Assembly: GCF_018613755.1 (NCBI RefSeq)
Contig: NZ_JAGGPP010000014.1
Span: forward strand, 1-64,000
Length of the DNA: 64,000 bases
Source: Arthrobacter sp. ISL-72
GTDB taxonomy: Bacteria; Actinomycetota; Actinomycetes; Actinomycetales; Micrococcaceae
Reading direction: 5' to 3'
The stretch's first letter is position 1, and the number at the start of each line of letters is the position of its first letter. The position numbers were made by a program, and so were the translations under genes. The notes under the pieces were generated by a model. The model worked only from the letters and a program-made list of their open reading frames with translations, did not search any database and was not told where the DNA came from. Positions 16,029 through 25,156 of this stretch are shown piece after piece.

Positions 16029-17845
16029 CGGGAAACTTCCTCGGCGTGGGCGTCCGCCTGTTCTTCAAGCTCTGACAGTTCGGAATCGAGGTCCCGGGGT
16101 TCCGTTTCCAGGCTGGCGATCACATAGCGGTAGTGCTCGTTGTGAGCCAGCAGTTCCGAGTGTGTGCCGACCGCGGCGATCCGGCCGTCCTCGAGCAGCG
16201 CCACCCGGTCCGCCAGGGCCACGGTGGAGGGCCGGTGGGCGACGATCAGGGTGGTGGTCTCGGCGAGGACCTCGCGCAGCCGGGCTTCCACGAGTTCTTC
16301 GGTGTTGACGTCCAGGGCGGACAGCGGATCATCCATCACAAGCACCGTGGGCTTGGCGGCGATGGCCCGGGCCAGGGCGATCCGCTGCCGCTGCCCGCCG
16401 GAAAGGCTGAGGCCTTCCTCGCCGATCAGCGTGTCCACGCCGTCCGGCAGGGAGTAGGCAAAGTGCGCCTGGGCCACATCGAGGGCTTCCTCCAAGGTTT
16501 CCTGGCTCCGCTCCCTCGCACCGAGCAGGACGTTGTCGCGGACGGAACTGGAGAACAGGGTGGTGTCTTCGAAGGCCACCCCCACCACCGTGCGCAGTTC
16601 CTCCACGGGGAACTCGCGCAGGTCGACGCCGTCGATTGTGATGGAGCCGGTGGTGACGTCGTAGAGGCGGGGGACCAGCTGCAGGAGCGCGCTCTTGCCG
16701 CTGCCGGTGATGCCGACGAGGGCCATGGTCTCGCCGGGGCGGATGTCGAGGCTGACTTCCCTGAGGATCGGCTTGTCCGGGGCGTCATCGAACGCGAATG
16801 TGGCTGCGTTGAAGCTGAGCGCGCCCTTGAGCTGTGCGGGTGTCCGTGGCTTCTCCGGGCTGGTGATGGTGTTGGCCGTGTCCATGACTTCGAAGTGACG
16901 GTCCACCGCATTTTTGGCGGTCAGTGCCATGGCCAGCAGCATTCCGCTGAATTCCACGGGGGCGGCGATGACGGCGGCGGTGGCGAAAAAGGCCACCAGG
17001 GAACCGATGCTCAGCTGTCCGCCGGCTGCCAGCATGATGCCCACCACCAGTGCCGCGCCAAGGGCGAGTTCGGGCAGGAGCGTGACCACCATGCTGAACG
17101 TTGCCTGGTGGCGGGCCTTGGCAATTTCGGTCTGGCGGAGTTCCTCGGCCTGCTCGTTGAAACTTTCCAGGGCTTCGCGGCTGCGGCCGAATGCCTTGAG
17201 GACGCGGATTCCGTGGACCGATTCCTCAACGGTGGTGGCGAGGTCGCCGGCCTGGTCCTGGCTGCGCCGGGCCACCTTGCTGAAACGGGTCCGGAACCGG
17301 AATCCGTAGGCCATGATGGGCACCGCGGCGGCGAGGAAGATCAGGGCCAGCTGCCAGCTCATGGAAAACATCACGACGACGCCGATCACCACCGTCAGGG
17401 TGGTCACCACCAGCATGATGGCGCCGAAGGCCATCCAGCGCCGGAGGAAGTTCAGGTCCGTCATGGCCCTGGAGAGCAGCTGCCCGGATCCCCAGCGGTC
17501 ATGGAAGGAGACCGTCAGGTCCTGGAGATGTCCGTAGAGCGATACGCGCATCCGCGTTTCCACGGTGGTGGCAGGGTTAATGACGAATTGGCGGCGAAGG
17601 GCAACAAGTCCGGCCTCGGCGATGCCCAGGGCCAGGATGACCAGGGATGCGTTCCAGACCGCTTCGGTGGCACCGCCGGGACGGAGCGATTCGTTGACCA
17701 GGACGCGGAGAACCTGCGGGATGGTCAGCGCGACGACGCTCGCCAGGAGGGCGGAGATCAGCCCCAGCAGGAGCCGGGGGAGGATGGGCCTGACGTGAGG
17801 GTATAAACGGCTGATGGATCTGAAAAATGACGTCTGCTTGGCCAT
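16025..17845 (-). CDS. ABC exporter half-transporter, degenerate-site subunit
   Basis: A 606-residue membrane/ATPase fusion, first gene of the pair. Walker A is GITGSGKS (378-385) and the signature LSGGQ (481-485) is intact. The catalytic Glu after Walker B is Asp (VLVMDD, D506) and the Q-loop Gln is Glu426. These changes mark the non-hydrolysing site of heterodimeric exporters. The promoter region at 17846-17948 carries a MarR-like inverted repeat, which suggests control by a compound-sensing repressor. Confidence 0.88.
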   Translation of the reverse strand: MAKQTSFFRSISRLYPHVRPILPRLLLGLISALLASVVALTIPQVLRVLVNESLRPGGATEAVWNASLVILALGIAEAGLVALRRQFVINPATTVETRMRVSLYGHLQDLTVSFHDRWGSGQLLSRAMTDLNFLRRWMAFGAIMLVVTTLTVVIGVVVMFSMSWQLALIFLAAAVPIMAYGFRFRTRFSKVARRSQDQAGDLATTVEESVHGIRVLKAFGRSREALESFNEQAEELRQTEIAKARHQATFSMVVTLLPELALGAALVVGIMLAAGGQLSIGSLVAFFATAAVIAAPVEFSGMLLAMALTAKNAVDRHFEVMDTANTITSPEKPRTPAQLKGALSFNAATFAFDDAPDKPILREVSLDIRPGETMALVGITGSGKSALLQLVPRLYDVTTGSITIDGVDLREFPVEELRTVVGVAFEDTTLFSSSVRDNVLLGARERSQETLEEALDVAQAHFAYSLPDGVDTLIGEEGLSLSGGQRQRIALARAIAAKPTVLVMDDPLSALDVNTEELVEARLREVLAETTTLIVAHRPSTVALADRVALLEDGRIAAVGTHSELLAHNEHYRYVIASLETEPRDLDSELSELEEQADAHAEEVSR

Positions 17846-17872
17846 GCCCGCTTCTCACGCTCTAAAACGAAT

Positions 17873-17893
17873 GTAGTTTCCTCTAGCAACTAC
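17873..17893. promoter_or_regulatory. MarR-like inverted repeat upstream of the ABC exporter pair
   Basis: GTAGTT (17873-17878) and AACTAC (17888-17893) form an inverted repeat 28 bases upstream of the start codon. MarR-family operators often have TAGTTG...CAACTA form. No MarR gene is in the window, so the regulator would act in trans. Confidence 0.4.
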
Positions 17894-17948
17894 CTTATGC
17901 CATGGAGTGACGCCGTTCACAGGATTCAGCGGGGTATTGAGGCCCTGC

Positions 17949-18893
17949 TCAGCTCTCCGTCAGAGTCAGGAGCACGGCCTCGGGCCGGCAGGCGATGCGC
18001 ACCGGGGCGAAGCGCGAAGTGCCGATGCCGCCTGACACGTTCACCGGCGTCGTGCTTCCGTTGCTCTGCCAGTTGTTGAGTCCCTTGGCGCGCCAGGTGG
18101 GAAGGTCACAGTTGGATACCAGGGCACCGTATCCGGGAAGGCAGATCTGGCCGCCGTGGGTGTGGCCGGCGAGCAGGAGGTCCGCACCGTCCTCGGTGAA
18201 ATGGTCCAGGACGCGCTGGTAGGGGGCGTGGGTGACTGCCACCTTCAGGTGCGGCGTGGTGTCCTGCCCCCTGGTCCCGCGCGGCCAGCCGGCATAGCGT
18301 TCCAGGCCCAGGTGGGGATCGTCCACGCCGGAAAAATCGAAGCGCAGGCCGTTCAGCACCACGGACTGGTGGCGGTTGGTCAGGTCCACCCAGCCGGACA
18401 TGCCGAAATGGGAGCGAAGCCGAGGCCAGTCCAGTTCCACCGGGTTATCGCGGGCCTTGGAGGGTCCGAGGAAGTAGGACGCTGGATTCTTCAGGGTGGG
18501 CGCGAAGTAGTCATTGGAGCCGGGAACGAACACGCCCGGAAACTGCATCAGCGGGTCCAGCGCCGTCAGCAGCGGATCGACCGCCTTGGCGTGGCTGAGG
18601 TTGTCCCCGGTGTTCACCACAAGGTCCGGTTCCAGCTCAGCCAGCGAGGACAGCCACCGGGCCTTCCGCTGCTGTCCGGGGACAAAGTGGATGTCGCTCA
18701 GGTGCAGGATCCGGAATGGACCGTAACCCGCCGGAAGGATGGGCAGGAGTTCCTCGCGGAGGATGAACTGGTTCTTCTCCCACAGGCCGTAGCCGGCTGC
18801 GGCCATGCCTGCTGCAGCACTGGCCGCTGCTGTTACGGCAAGGCCGCGCCCGATGCTTCGGGCGCGGCCTGCCAAAGTCGTTGCGACGGCCAC
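17949..18893 (-). CDS. Metallophosphoesterase, membrane-anchored
   Basis: A 314-residue calcineurin-like phosphoesterase. A hydrophobic N-terminal stretch (about 15-37) anchors or exports it. The metal-binding motifs follow in order: LSDIHF, NTGDN, GSND and GHTHGGQICLPG. This layout is like YkuE/LpxH-type membrane phosphoesterases. It lies seven bases after the PBP stop codon, so it is cotranscribed with the PBP; such pairs are common in actinobacteria. The substrate is unknown. Confidence 0.85.
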   Translation of the reverse strand: MAVATTLAGRARSIGRGLAVTAAASAAAGMAAAGYGLWEKNQFILREELLPILPAGYGPFRILHLSDIHFVPGQQRKARWLSSLAELEPDLVVNTGDNLSHAKAVDPLLTALDPLMQFPGVFVPGSNDYFAPTLKNPASYFLGPSKARDNPVELDWPRLRSHFGMSGWVDLTNRHQSVVLNGLRFDFSGVDDPHLGLERYAGWPRGTRGQDTTPHLKVAVTHAPYQRVLDHFTEDGADLLLAGHTHGGQICLPGYGALVSNCDLPTWRAKGLNNWQSNGSTTPVNVSGGIGTSRFAPVRIACRPEAVLLTLTES

Positions 18894-18899
18894 CGGTGC

Positions 18900-21200
18900 T
18901 TACCCGTTGCCATTTCCGTTGTTGCCGTTGCTCTTGTTACCGCTGGGCGCCGGCGCGGGGGAGGACGGCGCCGGGGCGGGTGATGAGTTCTGAGTCGACG
19001 GCGTGGTCTGGCGCGTGGGTGTCCCGCTGATCATGTTGGACGGCGGGGCGGTGAACGGGTTGGTGCCGTACGCGGGAGCCACCTGGGACATGAAGTTGGA
19101 GAACATCGGGCCGGCGATCATGTAGCCGTCGATCCCCGTGTAGAACTTGCCGTTGACCGTGACGTTCTGGCCTGCCCGCTGCTGGGTGCCGAGGGCATCA
19201 CCGAACCACGCGGCGGTGGCCAGGCCGGTGGTGTGGCCCACCACCCAGGTCGATCCGTTGTTGTTGGACGTACCGGTCTTTGCGGCGATCGGGAAGTTGG
19301 TCTTCGTGGAGATCCGCGGCTGGATCAGCGAGCCGGATCCCCGGTTGAGGACTTCCTGCAGGGCGTAGTTCACGCCGCGGGCAACATCCGGTTTCAGGGC
19401 ATCCCGGCAATTCGTGGTCTGGGCGGGCAGCTGCGCTCCGGTCTGGTCCTTCACGGAGGTGATGGCGATGGGCGCGCAGTATTTGCCGTCATTCGAGAAG
19501 GTGGCGAAGGCGCTTGCCATCGCCAGCGGCGACGTCTGCCTGGAACCCAGGAGGTTACCCAGGGTTGTCATGGTGATGGGCGGCGTCGGGTTGATGATCT
19601 TCCCGGCGTCGTCCCGCTGCGGAAGGCCTTCGTGGAGCCCGACGGCGTCCACGACCTTCTGGATTCCGCACAGGTCAACTTTGGAAGCCGTGGCAAACGT
19701 CATGGTGTTGATCGAGTTTGCCAGCCCGTCGAGGACGGTCATGGAACGGTAATACCCCGGCTCCGCGTTCTGCAGGTCTGTGGAGTCACCGTTGGTGCTG
19801 TCATACCAACCGACAGTCGGCGTCTGGCAGGTGTTCCTCCACGGGAAGCTTTGCGGATAGCGGCGAACCGCGCCGTTCAGGATGGTGTTCATCGAGTTGC
19901 CCTCGTTGAGCCATTCCGCGAAGGTGAAAGGCTTCATCGTTGAACCCGGCTGTGCACCGCCGAGGCCGTTGAGGTCGTTGCCGTTGGCGTCGTACTGGTC
20001 AACGCTGAAGTTCAGCTGGCTGTCGAACTTGCCGTCGCCGGCGAACCACACCGTGTTCTGCGCCATGTTGGTGATCTTGCCGGTGTTCGGCTGGACCGAG
20101 ACGACTGCAGCACCCCACTTGTCCGGGTTGGCTCCGGCGGAGGCGTCCACCTGGGCCTGGGCCACGCTCTGGGCGTTGGGGTCAAGGGTGGTGGTGATGG
20201 TCAGGCCGCCGCGGAAGACCGTCCGCTCACGTTCTGTGGCATCGGCACCGTAAGCCGGATCGTTCAGCAGCAGGTGCAGGACGTAGTCACAGAAATACGG
20301 CGCAGTTGAGGCGTAGGCACAACCCTGGCGGGCGGGCGTGACCTTGGTTTCCACCGGCGTTGCAACCGCGGCCTCGTAGTCGGCCTGGTTGATCTTGCCC
20401 TGGGTGTACATGGCATTCAGCACCTGGTCGCGGCGGTTCTTCGCGTTTTCCGGGTTGTTGATGGGGTCATAGAACGACGGGCTGTTCACCACGCCGGCCA
20501 GCAGGGCCGCCTGCGGAAGGGTGAGGTCCTTCGCGGTGGTGCTGAAGAAGAACTTGGACGCGGCTTCGATGCCGTAGGCGTCCCGGTTGAAGAACACAAT
20601 GTTGAGGTAGCCCTCGAGGATCTGCTCCTTGGTGAACTTCTTCTCCAGTGCGATGGCCAGCTTCATCTCGCGAAGCTTGTCACCCACGCCCTTGTTGACG
20701 CCGTTGAGCTTGATGTCCTCGGTGTTGCCCTCAGCCTCCAGCGAGGCGTTGATGACGTTGTTCACGTACTGCTGCGTGATGGTTGACGCGCCCTGCTTGT
20801 TGCCGCGGGCCGTGCTGACCAAGGCACGCATGATGCCGGTGGTGTCCACGCCGCCGTGCTCATAGAAACGGCTGTCCTCGATGGCGATCACTGCGTCCTT
20901 GATGAACGGCGACATCTGGTCCAGTGAAACGCGGGTCCGGTTTTCCGCGTAGAGGTTGGCGATCAGGCTGCCGTCAGCGGCAAGGATCTTGGTGGACTGG
21001 CTGGGCGGGTCCACCTGCAGCTCTGCCGGGAGCGTGTCGAAGAACTCGATGGAACCGCTGGCTGTGCTGCCGGAAACAGCAGCCGCCGGGACCAGCAGGC
21101 CCGCTACCAGGACACCACAAATCGCGCTCACGCCAAGGAAAGCAAGGATCTTTCCGAGGGTGGTGGCTGTATCGAATAGAGGGTTCTTACCAGTCGCCAT
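18900..21200 (-). CDS. Class A penicillin-binding protein (transglycosylase/transpeptidase)
   Basis: This bifunctional peptidoglycan synthase acts outside the membrane. One transmembrane helix lies at about residues 20-45. The glycosyltransferase domain has EDSRFYEHGGVD and QGASTITQQYVNN. The transpeptidase has the active-site GSTMK, SIN and KTGTSNNNGSTW. The C-terminus is a Pro/Ser then Asn/Gly-rich low-complexity tail. The ATG at 21200 (MATGKNPLF) gives 766 residues; GTG at 21209 adds three. A metallophosphoesterase gene follows in the same operon. Confidence 0.92.
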   Translation of the reverse strand: MATGKNPLFDTATTLGKILAFLGVSAICGVLVAGLLVPAAAVSGSTASGSIEFFDTLPAELQVDPPSQSTKILAADGSLIANLYAENRTRVSLDQMSPFIKDAVIAIEDSRFYEHGGVDTTGIMRALVSTARGNKQGASTITQQYVNNVINASLEAEGNTEDIKLNGVNKGVGDKLREMKLAIALEKKFTKEQILEGYLNIVFFNRDAYGIEAASKFFFSTTAKDLTLPQAALLAGVVNSPSFYDPINNPENAKNRRDQVLNAMYTQGKINQADYEAAVATPVETKVTPARQGCAYASTAPYFCDYVLHLLLNDPAYGADATERERTVFRGGLTITTTLDPNAQSVAQAQVDASAGANPDKWGAAVVSVQPNTGKITNMAQNTVWFAGDGKFDSQLNFSVDQYDANGNDLNGLGGAQPGSTMKPFTFAEWLNEGNSMNTILNGAVRRYPQSFPWRNTCQTPTVGWYDSTNGDSTDLQNAEPGYYRSMTVLDGLANSINTMTFATASKVDLCGIQKVVDAVGLHEGLPQRDDAGKIINPTPPITMTTLGNLLGSRQTSPLAMASAFATFSNDGKYCAPIAITSVKDQTGAQLPAQTTNCRDALKPDVARGVNYALQEVLNRGSGSLIQPRISTKTNFPIAAKTGTSNNNGSTWVVGHTTGLATAAWFGDALGTQQRAGQNVTVNGKFYTGIDGYMIAGPMFSNFMSQVAPAYGTNPFTAPPSNMISGTPTRQTTPSTQNSSPAPAPSSPAPAPSGNKSNGNNGNGNG

Positions 21201-21237
21201 GTTTTCCACTTTACCGGCAAGGACTAGGCTTTAGCTC

Positions 21238-21393
21238 ATGACCAAATGGGAGTACGCCACGATTCCGCTCATTATTCACGCCACGAAGCAGATTCTGGAC
21301 CAGTGGGGAGAGGACGGCTGGGAGCTCGTCCAGGTAGTCCCGGGACCTGACGGCAACGGTCTTGTTGCCTACCTCAAGAGGGAGAAGCAGTAG
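21238..21393 (+). CDS. DUF4177 domain protein
   Basis: A 51-residue protein starting MTKWEYATIPLIIHATKQIL and containing QWGEDGWELVQVV, the DUF4177 hallmark. It ends with VAYLKREKQ. It is divergent from the PBP gene by 37 bases and ends two bases before the RidA gene, so it is first in a DUF4177-ridA-Nudix unit. Function is unknown; the family is small, soluble and widespread. Confidence 0.85.
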   Translation: MTKWEYATIPLIIHATKQILDQWGEDGWELVQVVPGPDGNGLVAYLKREKQ

Positions 21394-21395
21394 TT

Positions 21396-21965
21396 ATGAC
21401 AAGCCCTGCAGGCACGGCGCCGGAAACCCCGGCACAGGCCGAAAACCGCGTCTCCGGCGCAGAAAACGGAGCACCGGCTTCCGCCGTCGAACAGCGGCTG
21501 GCGGAGCTGGGATTGGCCCTCCCGGAGGTCGCCGCCCCGGTGGCTGCCTACGTGCCGGCCGTCATCTCGGGCAGCCATGTTTACACCTCCGGCCAGTTGC
21601 CATTTATTAACGGCAAACTCGAAGCCACGGGCAAGGTGTCCACGGGCAGCGAAGGCTTCGCGGACGAACCGACTGTGTCCCCCGAAGACGCCAAGCGTTT
21701 CGCTGCGGTCTGCGCCGTGAACGCCCTCGCGGCGGTCAAGAGCGTAATCGGCGACCTCGACCGCATCACCAGAATCGTCAAGGTTGTCGGTTTTGTTTCC
21801 TCGGATCCGTCCTTCACCGGGCAGCCGGGCGTCATCAACGGTGCTTCCGAGCTCCTGGGCCAGGTCCTGGGCGACGCCGGCCAGCACGCCCGTTCCGCCG
21901 TCGGCGTGTCGGTCCTGCCGCTGGACTCGCCGGTCGAGGTCGAACTGATCGCCGAATTTAGCTAA
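21396..21965 (+). CDS. RidA family protein
   Basis: A 189-residue member of the RidA/YjgF family, which hydrolyses reactive enamine/imine intermediates. The core begins after about 30 variable residues (AVEQRLAELGL) and contains VYTSGQLPFINGKL, CAVNALAAVKSVIGDLD and GVSVLPLDSPVEVEL. It belongs to the longer subgroup with a C-terminal VEVELIAEF. It is tightly packed behind the DUF4177 gene (TAGTTATG) and before a Nudix gene. Confidence 0.85.
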   Translation: MTSPAGTAPETPAQAENRVSGAENGAPASAVEQRLAELGLALPEVAAPVAAYVPAVISGSHVYTSGQLPFINGKLEATGKVSTGSEGFADEPTVSPEDAKRFAAVCAVNALAAVKSVIGDLDRITRIVKVVGFVSSDPSFTGQPGVINGASELLGQVLGDAGQHARSAVGVSVLPLDSPVEVELIAEFS

Positions 21966-21980
21966 GGCCGGTCACTTCCC

Positions 21981-22892
21981 TTGCCCCAGTTAGCCCGCCG
22001 CCTGTTTGTGCTGCCCCCGGATCTCGAGGGGGCAGCACAAAGCTGGGTCGAACACGGCGAGCGGACCCCGCGCGCCGCCCGCCTCGCGTCCTCGGTCGTC
22101 CTGCTTCGCGACTCTCCCACCGGATTGGAGACCTGGTTGGGCTACCGTCCGGGTTCTTCCCCGCTCGGTGTGCTCGCCTTTCCCGGCGGTTCCCTGGATG
22201 CGTCCGACGACGACGCCGTCGGCTGGCTCGGCCCCTCAGCCCAGCATTGGGCGGAACAGATGGGAACAGACGACGTCGGGCTTGCTCGCCGCCACGTGGT
22301 GGGCGCCATCCGCGAACTGTTTGAAGAGACCGGGGTGCTGCTGGCCGGCCCGGACCTGTCCACCACGGTGGAAGCCACTTCCACGTCGGAATGGATGAAA
22401 GCCAGGGTGGCTGTCGCCGAGCAGGAGAAATCCTTCCCGGACGTCCTGGCCAAGCGGGGGCTCTCCATCCGCACCGACCTGCTCAAGCCGCTGGTCAACT
22501 GGCTCAGCCCCGACTTCGCCCACCGCCGGTTCAACACCCGCTACTTTGCTGCCACGGTGCCCGTGAACCAGCAGCCCACGCTGCTGGAAGGCAAGGGAGT
22601 GTGGGGCCGCTGGGTCTGCGCCAGCAAGGTCATCGCCGAACGCGACACCACTGCCCTGGGCGACGAAGTAGGCCAGGAAAACACTGTGGGCCTGGCCCTC
22701 GGACAACTGCTTGTGCCCGGCTCGGAGATCATGCTCGAAAAAATGGCGGCGGCCAACGGCTGCATCGCCTACCTGAGCTACAAGCGGAAGCCCCACGTCT
22801 ACCAGCCGAAGCTGGTCGAAGAAGACGGGAAGCTCATGCTCGAAGTCGAGGCAGCAAAGACCGTCGCGGGAGAGCCCCAGCGCGAGCGCTAG
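21981..22892 (+). CDS. Nudix hydrolase
   Basis: A 303-residue protein with an N-terminal Nudix domain: WLGYRPGSS, LAFPGGSLDASDDD and the Nudix box GAIRELFEETGVLL. A C-terminal part of about 170 residues follows (WLSPDFAHRRFNTRYFAAT), as in the actinobacterial long Nudix group. The substrate is not predictable. The TTG at 21981 is the best start in reach, but no strong ribosome-binding site supports it. It follows ridA by 15 bases and is closed by a convergent terminator. Confidence 0.75.
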   Translation: MPQLARRLFVLPPDLEGAAQSWVEHGERTPRAARLASSVVLLRDSPTGLETWLGYRPGSSPLGVLAFPGGSLDASDDDAVGWLGPSAQHWAEQMGTDDVGLARRHVVGAIRELFEETGVLLAGPDLSTTVEATSTSEWMKARVAVAEQEKSFPDVLAKRGLSIRTDLLKPLVNWLSPDFAHRRFNTRYFAATVPVNQQPTLLEGKGVWGRWVCASKVIAERDTTALGDEVGQENTVGLALGQLLVPGSEIMLEKMAAANGCIAYLSYKRKPHVYQPKLVEEDGKLMLEVEAAKTVAGEPQRER

Positions 22893-22922
22893 GTCCGCAG
22901 CTCCCTCACTACCACCGACAGA

Positions 22923-22956
22923 GAAGGCCGGCTCCGATTCCTGGAGGCCGGCCTTC
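22923..22956. terminator. Terminator between Nudix and glxR-like genes
   Basis: GAAGGCCGGC (22923-22932) pairs with GCCGGCCTTC (22947-22956), loop of 14 bases. It lies between convergent genes and probably serves both strands. Confidence 0.65.
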
Positions 22957-22982
22957 GTCCATATGGAGCTGTTGAATAATAT

Positions 22983-23660
22983 TTAGCGGGAGCGCTGGCG
23001 GAGGCGCTGCATGTCCAGGATCACGACGGCGCGGGCTTCCAGGCGGAGCCAGCCTCGCTGCACGAATTCGGCCAGGGCCTTGTTCACGGTTTCACGGGAG
23101 GCGCCCACCAGTTGGGCCAGTTCCTCCTGCGTGAGCTCGTGGGCCACCAGGACGCCGTCGGTTGCCGGCCGGCCGAAGCGGTCTGCCAGGTCCAGCAGTG
23201 CCTTGGCCACGCGGCCCGGGACATCGGAGAACACGAGGTCGGACAGGGAGTCGTTGGTGCGGCGCAGGCGGCGGGCCAGGGCCTGCAGGAGCTGGGCCGA
23301 AACTTCCGGACGGGTCCGGAGGAGCGAGTTCAGGCTTTCGTTCTTCAGGCCGGCGAGGCGGGTCTCGGAGACGGCGGTTGCCGTGGCCGTGCGGGGGCTG
23401 GGGTCGAACAGTGCCATTTCGCCGAAGAGCTCGCCCGGGCCGAGGATGGCCAGCAGGGACTCGCGTCCGTCCGGGGAAGTGCGGCCGAGCTTCACCTTGC
23501 CGGAGACGATGAAGTAGAGCTGATCACCCTGGTCGCCTTCACGGAAAACCGATGCTCCGCGTGACAGATCCACCTCGGTCAGTTCGTCCGTGAGCAGACG
23601 GAATGCTTCGTCGTCGAGCGTGGCAAATAGGGGTGCGCGGCGCAATACCTCGATGTCCAT
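22983..23660 (-). CDS. Crp/Fnr family regulator, GlxR-like
   Basis: A 225-residue cAMP-receptor-type regulator. The cyclic-nucleotide-binding domain (about 1-130) contains the phosphate-binding cassette FGEMALFDPSPRTATA. The C-terminal HTH is LTQEELAQLVGASRETVNKAL. The sequence closely resembles GlxR/Crp of Corynebacterium and Mycobacterium, global regulators of carbon use. ATG at 23660 (MDIEVLRRAPLF) is chosen because AGGAGA lies six bases upstream; the longer opening to 23720 is rejected. A candidate GlxR site lies upstream at 23726-23741. Confidence 0.9.
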   Translation of the reverse strand: MDIEVLRRAPLFATLDDEAFRLLTDELTEVDLSRGASVFREGDQGDQLYFIVSGKVKLGRTSPDGRESLLAILGPGELFGEMALFDPSPRTATATAVSETRLAGLKNESLNSLLRTRPEVSAQLLQALARRLRRTNDSLSDLVFSDVPGRVAKALLDLADRFGRPATDGVLVAHELTQEELAQLVGASRETVNKALAEFVQRGWLRLEARAVVILDMQRLRQRSR

Positions 23661-23725
23661 GAAATCTCCTGAGTAAATGTGTCGGCTGGGGCGCTTCAGC
23701 CATTGTTTCAGAATTTTCAACGTTC

Positions 23726-23741
23726 TGTGACGTACTTGGCA
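23726..23741. promoter_or_regulatory. Candidate GlxR binding site upstream of glxR-like gene
   Basis: TGTGACGTACTTGGCA fits the GlxR/Crp consensus TGTGA-N2-TA-N2-TCACA in the full left half and the central TA. Only three of five bases of the right half match. It lies 66-81 bases upstream of the start codon and could mediate autoregulation. Confidence 0.35.
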
Positions 23742-23932
23742 GCTGAAACGCCTGAAACGGGGCCTTCGAGGCCGTCGCGGAGCCGTCGAGCGACGCGCAT
23801 GACGGCGGTTCCGCTGACGCCGTGAGGGCTGCGAAGTGCTCTGCGGAGTGCGCGGGGCGGCGGTCTGTCGTCGGGAAACTGTCAGGGTTCACCACTAGAA
23901 TTGGGGCTTACCTGTTTTTGTGAGGAGCCCGT

Positions 23933-25117
23933 GTGTTCGGCTTGACCATCCTGGACCTGGCCTTGATCCTGACGCTTTTGTCCTACCTGATCTACGGCCT
24001 GCGCAACGGCTTCCTGGTGACGCTGGGCGGCATCGCCGGATTTATTGTCGGCGCCCTGGCCGCGTTCGTCTCGGTGCCCATTGTCAGCAACCTTGTTGAG
24101 GACAGCGGCTGGAGGCTCACCGCGATTGTGGCCGCCGCCGTCGTGCTGATTGTCCTGGGACACGCGCTGGGAACCATGATCGGCCGCAAAATCCGCAGCG
24201 CCGTGCGGATCCAGCCGCTGCGGGCCATGGACCGCGTGATCGGCGGCGGCGTCAACGTGGTGGTGGCGGCGCTGGTCATGTCGATGCTGTCCTTCAGCAT
24301 CAGCGCGCTGGGTGTCCCCTTCGTGTCCCAGCAACTGGCCGAGTCCAAGGTCATCCGCTTCATCGACGGCCTCACTCCCGTGCCGGTGAAGGCCGCCGTG
24401 GCGCAGCTGCGCTCCACCGTGATCGGTGACGGCATTCCCACGCTCATCGCGGGGCTCGGCCAAGGCCGCCAGGTGGCCATTCCAAACGCGAGCACGGACA
24501 CCCCGGCCCTGAACCGGGCAGCGGAGTCGGTCCTGAAAATTGCGGGCACGGCCTACGAATGCGGGCAGAACCAGACCGGAAGCGGCTTTGTGGTTTCGCC
24601 GGGGCGCGTTGTGACCAACGCCCACGTGGTGGCGGGCGTGTCGCAGCCCGTGGTGGAGATTCCCGATGCTGGAGCCATGCCCGGCCGGGTGGTCTACTTC
24701 GACAGCCAGCATGACCTCGCAGTCCTGGCTGTCGACGGTCTGCCGTCATCCCCGCTGCAGCTGAGTGCGGACCTGCCTGCCGGCAGTTCGGCAGCGTTCG
24801 CCGGCTACCCCCACGGCGGCCCGTTCCAGTCCAAACCGGCGACAGTGCAGGACATCGCCACCGTCATGGTGCCGGACATCTACGGCAGCAACGCTGCGGC
24901 CGAAGACGTCTACCGGCTGGCCGGCGACGTCCAGCCGGGCAACTCGGGCGGGCCGCTCCTGACCACCGAAGGCCAGGTGGCCGGTGTGATCTTCGCGAAG
25001 GCCACCTCGGACGCGGACATGGGCTTTGCCATCACCATGGACGACCTCGGTCCGGTCGCTGCGCAGGCCCCGGGCCTGAGCAGTGCCGTTTCGTCCGGGC
25101 AGTGCATCCAGAAGTAG
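23933..25117 (+). CDS. marP: MarP-type membrane serine protease (CvpA-like domain + S1C protease)
   Basis: A 394-residue protein. Four N-terminal helices (about 5-130) are of the colicin V production type, followed by a trypsin-like protease on the outer side. The triad is His231 (TNAHVVAG), Asp261 (HDLAVL) and Ser338 (GNSGGP). Cys210 and Cys391 lie where M. tuberculosis MarP has its regulatory disulfide. MarP protects against acid and oxidative stress through cell-wall hydrolase processing; the same role is inferred here. GTG at 23933 follows GAGGAG. Confidence 0.88.
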   Translation: MFGLTILDLALILTLLSYLIYGLRNGFLVTLGGIAGFIVGALAAFVSVPIVSNLVEDSGWRLTAIVAAAVVLIVLGHALGTMIGRKIRSAVRIQPLRAMDRVIGGGVNVVVAALVMSMLSFSISALGVPFVSQQLAESKVIRFIDGLTPVPVKAAVAQLRSTVIGDGIPTLIAGLGQGRQVAIPNASTDTPALNRAAESVLKIAGTAYECGQNQTGSGFVVSPGRVVTNAHVVAGVSQPVVEIPDAGAMPGRVVYFDSQHDLAVLAVDGLPSSPLQLSADLPAGSSAAFAGYPHGGPFQSKPATVQDIATVMVPDIYGSNAAAEDVYRLAGDVQPGNSGGPLLTTEGQVAGVIFAKATSDADMGFAITMDDLGPVAAQAPGLSSAVSSGQCIQK

Positions 25118-25156
25118 CACGCTTTTAGAGGTAGCGGGCCATAGAAGCAGCAGTGC

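Noticed and set aside
23539-23895. Minus-strand ORF extending upstream of the GlxR-like gene
   Set aside because: It is in a different frame, overlaps the start of the regulator and has low-complexity composition; the region looks like a promoter.
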